This document shows, piece after piece, positions 1 through 4,996 of a stretch of 6,767 bases of DNA. The stretch lies in contig VSOH01000083.1 of assembly GCA_009774735.1 (NCBI GenBank), forward strand, positions 1-6,767, written 5' to 3'. The translations under genes and the position numbers were made by a program. The notes under the pieces were generated by a model. The model worked only from the letters and a program-made list of their open reading frames with translations, did no database searches and had not been told where the DNA came from. Source of the DNA: Clostridiales bacterium (GTDB lineage: Bacteria > Bacillota_A > Clostridia > Oscillospirales > Acutalibacteraceae). Every line of letters starts with the position of its first letter. Within the stretch, counting starts at the first letter, position 1.

Positions 1-30
1 CAGCATATTTTTCATTAATCTTAAAAATTT

Positions 31-62
31 AACCCTAAATCCTTTCCGGATTTAGGGTTTTT
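31..62 (+). terminator. Intrinsic terminator of an upstream gene (first of two)
   Basis: A perfect 12-bp hairpin is formed by positions 31-42 and 48-59 with a 5-nt loop (43-47), and it runs into a T-run at 58-62. This is the usual form of a Rho-independent terminator. It ends transcription of a plus-strand gene that lies before the window and is not visible here. An A-rich stretch at 21-27 means the minus-strand reading also ends in Ts, so some bidirectional activity is possible. Confidence 0.85.
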
Positions 63-72
63 CTACAGGCTG

Positions 73-98
73 AACAGCAGAAATCTTCTGCTGTTTTT
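73..98 (+). terminator. Second tandem intrinsic terminator
   Basis: A perfect 10-bp hairpin (73-82 pairing with 86-95, loop 83-85) is followed by Ts to 98 and a further T-rich stretch. It lies 11 nt after the first hairpin. The two do not share sequence, so this is a tandem pair and not a duplication. Together they insulate the transporter gene that starts at 223 from read-through. Confidence 0.75.
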
Positions 99-160
99 AT
101 TATTTTAGTTGCTTTATATGTATAAATTGGCAAGTTTTATAAAAAATACTATAAGTTTGC

Positions 161-192
161 TTGTTTTTTTGGTAAAAATTTGTTATTATAAT
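161..192 (+). promoter_or_regulatory. Probable sigma-A promoter of the GPH transporter gene
   Basis: A -35-like TTGTTT (161-166) is followed after 17 nt by TATTAT (184-189). A perfect TATAAT overlaps it at 187-192 but has only a poor -35 at standard distance. The start of transcription would fall near 196, leaving a short leader with the ribosome binding site at 211. Upstream, GCAAGTTTTATA (130-141) and TATAAGTTTGC (150-160) form a weak imperfect inverted repeat that could be an operator, but the match is too poor to claim. No riboswitch-like structure is seen between 99 and 204. Confidence 0.5.
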
Positions 193-210
193 TAAGATAA
201 TAAAATGATA

Positions 211-217
211 GGAGAGG
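211..217 (+). promoter_or_regulatory. Ribosome binding site that fixes the transporter start at 223
   Basis: GGAGAGG at 211-217 sits 5 nt before the ATG at 223. The longer reading frame has an in-frame ATG at 205, but this Shine-Dalgarno sequence would then lie inside the coding region and no good one precedes 205. The start at 223 is therefore preferred, giving 519 residues. Confidence 0.85.
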
Positions 218-222
218 ATGTA

Positions 223-1782
223 ATGGGCGGTTCAATTCGCACATATACAAAAAAGGAATTAGGCGGTTACCTTGTTGGTATGTTTGGTCAAAATCTGATT
301 TACAACATTGTTGCCACAGGTTTATATTTCTATTTCCAGAATGTTATTTGCCTTCCTGCAATGGCTCTTGGTTGGATAATGACCATTTCAAGAATATGGG
401 ATGCAATTAATGACCCGATGATGGGTACAATTGTTGACAAAACAAGAACCAAGTGGGGTAAGTGCAGACCATATCTGATTATTTTTCCGGCTATTATAGG
501 TGTTGTAACGATTTTAACATTTATCAATGGAAATTATGCTACAGCATCAACCGATGCACAGCGTGCATTAATTGTTGCTTGGGCAGGCATTTCCTACATT
601 GCTTGGGGAATGGTATTTACGGTTTGTGATATCCCGCTTTGGGGAATTACCTCACTTATGACAGAGGATGAGGGCGACAGAGGTAAAATCCTTGGTCTTG
701 CACGTATAGTTGCCGGTATCGGCGCTATTGGTGTTCTTGTTGTGCAGATTGCACAGGTTGCCGGCAATATCTTTATGGATAAGGGTATGGAAACAGCCAA
801 AGCAACACAAATGGGCTTTATTGTAACTGTTGTTATTATGACGGTTATAGCTTCTGTTTTATTTGAATTTGCAGGCATTTCCACAAGAGAAAAGGTTGAA
901 TCATCCGAAAAGCGTTATGGTTTTAAAGATAATTTCAAAATTATGTTCGGTAATAAGCCCTTCAGACAAATTCTTATTTCAGGTATTTTAAGAAGTCCTA
1001 TTCAGCTTCTTATGATTGTTGCAATGACTCTTGTAACATATTACTATGCTAACGGCAATATTATGAATATTCTCAAATATAATGAGGATGGCTCACTTGC
1101 CGGTATTGATTTTAAAATTTTAATCGGTCTTGGCAGTGTTGCAGCAGGTCTTTTCATCGGTCAGTTTGTTGCTATGGGAATTACGCCTTCACTCATTAAA
1201 AAAATTGAAAAGAAAAGGCTTTACAATTTCTATTCCATCGCAGGTGCAGTACCTTTTGTTCTGATTTTTGTATGCTACAAATTATCAGGCGGTGACTTAA
1301 CATCTGCTTTCTGGTCAATCATTATTGGTGTTTGTATGCTGTTTGCAAGTGCTTCCTTTGGTGGTATCAATGTTCTTCAGTCAGTAATGATTGCAGATTG
1401 TGTCGATTATGAGGAATATACAAATGGTGTTCGCACGGATGGTGTTTTCTTCTCAGGTCAGTCGTTCATTACAAAGCTTTCAGCAGGTATTGCAACAATT
1501 GTTTCTTCAATTGTTTATTCAATCGTTGGTTACAGCGGAAAGAATATTGCAAAGCTTAACGAAGCAATTTATGAGCACGGCGAAAGCTTTATCACCTATG
1601 ATGGCGGCACAGGTGCAGGCAAATATGCTGCAGCAATGTTTTTCCTTATTTCAATTCCGCCTGCAATCGGTATGGTACTTTCAGCACTGCCGACACTCAA
1701 ATATGCTCTTCCGGATAAGGAGCATACAAGAATTCTCGGCGAATTAGTAAAGAAGAGGGCTGAAAAAGAAAATAACGGCTAA
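223..1782 (+). CDS. GPH-family (MelB-like) MFS sugar:cation symporter
   Basis: This 519-residue polytopic membrane protein has about twelve hydrophobic segments. It belongs to the glycoside-pentoside-hexuronide:cation symporter (MFS_2) family, which carries glycosides or oligosaccharides into the cell with Na+ or H+. The N-terminal signature W-D-A-I-N-D-P (59-65) holds D60 and D64, which align with the cation-site aspartates D55 and D59 of E. coli MelB. It is followed by the loop D72, R75, G79, R82-P83. The C-terminal half has the family motif A-D-C-V-D-Y (391-396), then G-V-R (402-404) and a Lys in F-I-T-K (418). The length is at the upper end for the family, with an extra polar stretch around residues 276-293 (ILKYNEDGSLAG region). 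The gene stands alone between terminators, with no glycosidase beside it, so the substrate cannot be named. Family assignment is firm; substrate is unknown. Confidence 0.92.
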   Translation: MGGSIRTYTKKELGGYLVGMFGQNLIYNIVATGLYFYFQNVICLPAMALGWIMTISRIWDAINDPMMGTIVDKTRTKWGKCRPYLIIFPAIIGVVTILTFINGNYATASTDAQRALIVAWAGISYIAWGMVFTVCDIPLWGITSLMTEDEGDRGKILGLARIVAGIGAIGVLVVQIAQVAGNIFMDKGMETAKATQMGFIVTVVIMTVIASVLFEFAGISTREKVESSEKRYGFKDNFKIMFGNKPFRQILISGILRSPIQLLMIVAMTLVTYYYANGNIMNILKYNEDGSLAGIDFKILIGLGSVAAGLFIGQFVAMGITPSLIKKIEKKRLYNFYSIAGAVPFVLIFVCYKLSGGDLTSAFWSIIIGVCMLFASASFGGINVLQSVMIADCVDYEEYTNGVRTDGVFFSGQSFITKLSAGIATIVSSIVYSIVGYSGKNIAKLNEAIYEHGESFITYDGGTGAGKYAAAMFFLISIPPAIGMVLSALPTLKYALPDKEHTRILGELVKKRAEKENNG

Positions 1783-1787
1783 TTAAA

Positions 1788-1821
1788 AACTCCTCCTGTT
1801 ATCAGGAGGAGTTCATTTTTT
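1788..1821. terminator. Bidirectional terminator between convergent units
   Basis: A perfect 11-bp stem (1788-1798 with 1803-1813, loop TTAT) is followed on the plus strand by six Ts (1816-1821). On the minus strand the A-run at 1785-1789 gives a T-run after the same hairpin. It starts 5 nt after the transporter stop codon and ends 7 nt beyond the stop codon of the minus-strand operon, so one hairpin can end both transcripts. Confidence 0.9.
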
Positions 1822-1828
1822 ATGATAT

Positions 1829-3100
1829 TTAATCTTGATTCAATCGGGCTACGACTTCGGCTGCATCCGCATATGTTTTTTCAATATCGCAATTGATGAA
1901 CGCACCATTTTCATAAAGGATTTTTCCGTTGACCATTGTCAGCTTTACATTTTCCTTTGAACCGCTGTAGACAAGATTTTTAGTGATATTGAGAATGGGC
2001 TGCATATTCGGTCTTTTTAAATCAATCACAATCAAATCAGCTTTCTTACCGTTCTCAATGCAGTCACAGTCATTAAGACCCATACACCTTGCAGAGCCGA
2101 CTGTTGCCATTTCAAGCACCTTGTTTGCATCCATTGCAGCAGCGTTTTTGTTTTTTATTTTCTGCAGTACACAGGTCATATACATCTCTCTGAACATATC
2201 AAGAGCATTGTTGGAGCTTGGACCGTCTGTACCCAGAGCAAGGTTTATTCCCATATCTGACATATGCTCGACAGGTGCAACTCCCGATGCAAGCTTGCTG
2301 TTTGAGCCGGTGTTTATAACAGCCCACACACCACGCTTTTTGTAAATATTCAAATCGTTATCATCAACCCATACACTATGGAACGCACCGCCGCCGAAAT
2401 TGAACAAGCCGAGCTTGTCAAAAAGCTCTGTTGGTGTTTTGCTGTAGGTGTTAATGCATGCCTGTGTTTCTTCCATAGTTTCGCTGGAGTGCATAAATAC
2501 AGGTGCTTCGTATTTTTTAGCAAGCTTTGAAATCTTCTTCATTAATGATTTATCGGTTGTGTATTCAGCATGAAAGCCAAGCTGATATGATATGAGTTCA
2601 TGATAGTTATTGTACTTACTGTAGTATTCCTCCAACAGTTCAACACTTTCCTTGAAATTGTTTACTGCTCCGCACAAAACAGTTCTCATTCCCATCTCAA
2701 TGCTTGCCTTGGCAATTGCTTCGGGGAAGTAGTACATATCAAAGCAGGCAGATATACCGCTGCTGAGATATTCAAGAAATGCAATCTTTGACAGCTTGTA
2801 AATGTCATCGGCAGTCAGCTTATCCTCCAACGGGAAGATTTTATCATAAAGCCATTCCTGCAGCGGCATATCATCACTGTAGCTTCGTGCAAAGGTCATT
2901 GCAGAGTGGGTGTGTGCGTTTTTGAAGCTTGGCATCAGCAGATTACCCTGTAAATCAATTTCACGTTCAAACTCTGTGTTATCGTCGGCTCTTTCTTTGC
3001 CGATATAAACTATTTTATTGCCGTCAGTCCAAACCTCTTCATCAGTGATTTCAAAGCTGCCGTTTAATTTTAACACACGTCCGTTAAAAAATCTTATCAT
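1829..3100 (-). CDS. mtaD: Amidohydrolase, MTA/SAH (5'-deoxyadenosine-type) deaminase
   Basis: This 423-residue cytosolic metal-dependent hydrolase is the third gene of the operon. It resembles the chlorohydrolase/MtaD group, which deaminates 5'-methylthioadenosine and S-adenosylhomocysteine to the inosine forms. The TIM-barrel metal ligands are visible: H63-x-H65, H204 (F-M-H-S-S-E, with E207) and D292 (G-T-D-G). H177 (G-F-H-A-E) and H241 (F-H-S-V-W) fit substrate-side positions, and G-P-S-S-N-N (293-298) is typical of the group. The small N-terminal and C-terminal beta-domain (about 1-52 and 355-400) is also as expected. Length is normal. The ATG overlaps the mtnA stop codon as ATGA and has a strong AAAGGAG (3109-3115) 8 nt upstream. 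Neighbouring mtnA and PNP make MTA or 5'-deoxyadenosine the likeliest substrate. Other adenosine analogues, SAH or a guanine-type amine cannot be ruled out from sequence. Confidence 0.82.
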   Translation of the reverse strand: MIRFFNGRVLKLNGSFEITDEEVWTDGNKIVYIGKERADDNTEFEREIDLQGNLLMPSFKNAHTHSAMTFARSYSDDMPLQEWLYDKIFPLEDKLTADDIYKLSKIAFLEYLSSGISACFDMYYFPEAIAKASIEMGMRTVLCGAVNNFKESVELLEEYYSKYNNYHELISYQLGFHAEYTTDKSLMKKISKLAKKYEAPVFMHSSETMEETQACINTYSKTPTELFDKLGLFNFGGGAFHSVWVDDNDLNIYKKRGVWAVINTGSNSKLASGVAPVEHMSDMGINLALGTDGPSSNNALDMFREMYMTCVLQKIKNKNAAAMDANKVLEMATVGSARCMGLNDCDCIENGKKADLIVIDLKRPNMQPILNITKNLVYSGSKENVKLTMVNGKILYENGAFINCDIEKTYADAAEVVARLNQD

Positions 3101-4074
3101 CCCAGTAACTCCTTTAAGCTTTTTTCATATGGTGCTCTTGCGATACCCTTGTCTGTGATTATTGCAGTGATGAGCGAGTTGTCTGTTACATCAAATGCGG
3201 GATTATAGCATTTGGTTTCTTTTAATGCAGTAGGGGAGGAAAAGTGTTTTTCTTTTATTTCCGCATCATCCCTCAGTTCAATTTCTATGTCATCACCTGT
3301 TTTGCAGTTAAAATCAACTGTTGAATACGGACCGAGAACATAAAACGGAATATTGTAATGCTTTGCAAGGATTGCAGCACCGCTTGTGCCGATTTTGTTT
3401 GCTGTGTCACCATTTGCAGCTACTCGGTCACAGCCCACAAGAACAGCGTTGATTTTACCTTCTTTCATTACAAGACTTGCCATATTGTCGCATATCAATG
3501 TAACGTCAATGCCTGCCTTTTCCAGCTCATAGCTGGTTAGTCTTGAACCCTGCAAAAGCGGTCTTGTTTCATCCGTAAAAACCTTGAAATTGTATCCTTT
3601 TTCTTTGCCTAAAATAAGGGGACCCAGACCGGTTCCATATTTGCTTGTGGCAAGCTCTCCTGCATTGCAGTGGGTGAGTATTCCGTCACCGTCATTCAAA
3701 AGTGACAGACCGTATTCGCTTATTCGTCTGCACATTTCAATGTCCTCGTTGTGTATAGCAACTGCTTCATCAATAAGACTTTTGCCGTCTTCATATGCTT
3801 TTACAATACGTGTGGTTGCCCAGCTCAGATTAACGGCTGTGGGACGTGAGGAGTCGAGATACTCTTTAAGCTTATAAATATCATGATCGGCTGAAAAGAG
3901 TGCCATTGCATAGCCTGCAAATATGCCGATTGCAGGAGCACCGCGTACCATTAAGCTTTTGATTGCATAATATGCAGCCTCTTTATTTTCTATCTTTACC
4001 CACTTTTCTTCATTTGGCAGCAGTGTCTGGTCAAGTATGTATAGCTTATTGTTTTTAAACTCAAGATTATTCAT
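3097..4074 (-). CDS. mtnA: S-methyl-5-thioribose-1-phosphate isomerase
   Basis: MtnA converts 5-methylthioribose-1-phosphate to 5-methylthioribulose-1-phosphate in methionine salvage, and some homologues also take 5-deoxyribose-1-phosphate. All main family motifs are present: R-G-A-P-A-I-G (44-50), T-H-C-N-A-G-E-L-A-T (134-143) with catalytic C136, D-E-T-R-P-L-L-Q-G-S-R-L (168-179), V-G-C-D-R with catalytic D216, A-A-N-G-D-T-A-N-K-I-G (219-229), and N-P-A-F-D-V-T (291-297). At 325 residues it is a little shorter than the usual 340-370. The residue before the catalytic Asp is Cys215, where Ala is more common. The start overlaps the 3' end of the upstream PNP gene by 8 nt, with a weak AGGA in that gene as ribosome binding site. 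The 3' end overlaps the deaminase start by 4 nt, so translational coupling is likely across all three genes. Confidence 0.93.
   Translation of the reverse strand: MNNLEFKNNKLYILDQTLLPNEEKWVKIENKEAAYYAIKSLMVRGAPAIGIFAGYAMALFSADHDIYKLKEYLDSSRPTAVNLSWATTRIVKAYEDGKSLIDEAVAIHNEDIEMCRRISEYGLSLLNDGDGILTHCNAGELATSKYGTGLGPLILGKEKGYNFKVFTDETRPLLQGSRLTSYELEKAGIDVTLICDNMASLVMKEGKINAVLVGCDRVAANGDTANKIGTSGAAILAKHYNIPFYVLGPYSTVDFNCKTGDDIEIELRDDAEIKEKHFSSPTALKETKCYNPAFDVTDNSLITAIITDKGIARAPYEKSLKELLG
3109..3115 (-). promoter_or_regulatory. Ribosome binding site of the deaminase gene inside mtnA
   Basis: On the minus strand AAAGGAG lies 8 nt before the deaminase ATG (3098-3100) and inside the last codons of mtnA. 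It supports independent reinitiation in addition to the ATGA stop-start overlap. Confidence 0.8.
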
Positions 4075-4876
4075 TAAATTTTCCTATCGATTTCTTAATA
4101 ATATTTTTAAATATGGGTGCAGTTCTGTCAGCGGTTTCACTGACCTCCTCGCTTGTTATTGGTTTTTCACTTATTCCGCAGGCAAGATTGGTAATAACGC
4201 TTATTCCGCATACCTCCATACCGCAATGCTTTGCCACCTGTGCTTCAATTGCTGTACTCATTCCAACTGCGTCAGCACCGATGATTCCTGCCATTTTTAT
4301 TTCTGCAGGCGTTTCAAAATTAGGTCCTCTGAACTGAAGATACGTACCTTCCTTGATATCAATTTTTTCATTCATTGCAGTCTGCTTTATTATATCATTA
4401 AGCTTTTTTGAGTAAACCTCGCTCATATCGGGAAAGCGAAGACCAAGACTGTTATCATTTTTACCTATAAGCGGTGATGGTACAAAGCTTGATATATGGT
4501 CACGGATAATCATTAAATCACCAACACAGAAGCTTCGGTTAATTCCGCCTGCAGCATTAGTAAGAAAGAGTGTTTTTGCCCCCAGAAGCCTTAAAAGACG
4601 GATTGGTTTAACAACATCAGCAGGCGAATATCCCTCATAAAGATGAACACGCCCCTGCATAACGGCAACCTTTTTATTCTCCATATTTCCGAAAATAAAA
4701 CAGCCTTTATGTGTTGGTGCCGTTGAAACAGGAAAATCAGGCAGTTCACTATAATTAATTACAGTGTTTATTTCTGTTTCGTCCGCAAGCTCACCCAATC
4801 CGCTGCCTAAAACCAAAGCAATATCAGGAATGAAATCTGTTTTGTTTTTTATATATTCAAGTTGCTTTTCAAGCAT
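4067..4876 (-). CDS. Trimeric purine nucleoside phosphorylase, possible methylthioinosine phosphorylase
   Basis: This 269-residue cytosolic enzyme is the first gene of the operon and belongs to the PNP/MTAP family (nucleoside phosphorylase family I, trimeric type). It cleaves purine nucleosides with phosphate to base and sugar-1-phosphate. Motifs in order: L-V-L-G-S-G-L-G (22-29, phosphate loop), H56 (T-H-K-G, where most have G-H-x-G), G-R-V-H-L-Y-E-G (75-82), N-A-A-G-G (108-112), G-P-N-F-E-T-P-A-E (184-192), G-M-S-T (205-208) and I-T-N (228-230). By alignment to human PNP, F187/E188 match F200/E201, M206 matches M219 and N230 matches N243, the residue read as 6-oxopurine preference. The usual His of (S/N)HEEV (human H257, which contacts the 5'-OH) is Ser242 here. 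With mtnA and a deaminase downstream, 5'-methylthioinosine is a plausible substrate; inosine or guanosine remains possible. Start chosen from GAGGTGA 6 nt upstream. Confidence 0.9.
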   Translation of the reverse strand: MLEKQLEYIKNKTDFIPDIALVLGSGLGELADETEINTVINYSELPDFPVSTAPTHKGCFIFGNMENKKVAVMQGRVHLYEGYSPADVVKPIRLLRLLGAKTLFLTNAAGGINRSFCVGDLMIIRDHISSFVPSPLIGKNDNSLGLRFPDMSEVYSKKLNDIIKQTAMNEKIDIKEGTYLQFRGPNFETPAEIKMAGIIGADAVGMSTAIEAQVAKHCGMEVCGISVITNLACGISEKPITSEEVSETADRTAPIFKNIIKKSIGKFNE

Positions 4877-4882
4877 TTCAAT

Positions 4883-4889
4883 TCACCTC
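4883..4889 (-). promoter_or_regulatory. Ribosome binding site of the PNP gene
   Basis: On the minus strand GAGGTGA lies 6 nt before the ATG at 4874-4876. This supports that start codon for the operon's first gene. Confidence 0.8.
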
Positions 4890-4895
4890 ATTCAT

Positions 4896-4940
4896 ATTAT
4901 AATGTTTTTTAATATATAAATCAACAAATTAGTATTGCAA
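4896..4940 (-). promoter_or_regulatory. Promoter of the PNP-mtnA-deaminase operon (two readings)
   Basis: Reading A has TTGATT (minus strand of 4919-4924), 17 nt, then a perfect TATAAT (minus strand of 4896-4901). It would leave a leader of only about 13 nt, with the ribosome binding site at its very start. Reading B has TTGCAA (4935-4940), 18 nt, then TATATT (4911-4916), giving a leader of roughly 28 nt. Either serves the minus-strand operon. The sequence does not decide between them. Confidence 0.5.
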
Positions 4941-4963
4941 AGTTAATTGATTTTTGTTATTAT
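4935..4963 (+). promoter_or_regulatory. Probable promoter of the BMP lipoprotein gene
   Basis: TTGCAA (4935-4940) is followed after 17 nt by TATTAT (4958-4963), placing transcription start near 4970 and giving a short leader of about 27 nt. A second possible -10, TAAAAT at 4974-4979, lacks a -35 at standard spacing. TTGCAA is its own reverse complement, so it can be read as a -35 for the minus-strand operon too. Confidence 0.5.
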
Positions 4964-4985
4964 TAGTTAGTGATAAAATCTTTTT

Positions 4986-4990
4986 GGAGG
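4986..4990 (+). promoter_or_regulatory. Ribosome binding site of the BMP lipoprotein gene
   Basis: GGAGG lies 6 nt before the ATG at 4997, which begins a clear lipoprotein signal peptide. The two together fix the start codon. Confidence 0.9.
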
Positions 4991-4996
4991 AAAGCT

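Noticed and set aside
130..160. Operator-like inverted repeat upstream of the transporter
   Set aside because: Only the outer GCAA/TTGC bases and part of the inner arms match, with a gap. This is within what AT-rich DNA gives by chance.
205..222. Longer start for the transporter at ATG 205, adding six residues
   Set aside because: The strong GGAGAGG at 211-217 would lie inside the coding region, and no ribosome binding site precedes 205. The ATG at 223 has correct spacing.
330..884. Minus-strand frames at 330-527 and 594-884, and a plus-strand frame at 1391-1747, within the transporter gene
   Set aside because: They overlap a conserved GPH transporter and have no ribosome binding sites or family features.
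1822..1896. A short plus-strand frame starting at ATG 1822 behind the SD-like GGAGGAG of the terminator stem
   Set aside because: It is about 24 codons, antisense to the deaminase gene, with spacing too long from the SD-like sequence, which is buried in a stable stem.
1983..2345. Plus-strand open frames inside the salvage operon (also 2600-2791, 3358-3540, 3584-3877, 4037-4411, 4113-4337)
   Set aside because: They are antisense to well-conserved genes, have no family-like sequence, and are explained as frame shadows of the real genes.
4877..4996. SAM, purine or SAH riboswitch upstream of the salvage operon
   Set aside because: The space between the divergent genes is only 120 bp, the predicted leaders are about 13-28 nt, and no conserved aptamer core or terminator hairpin is seen.
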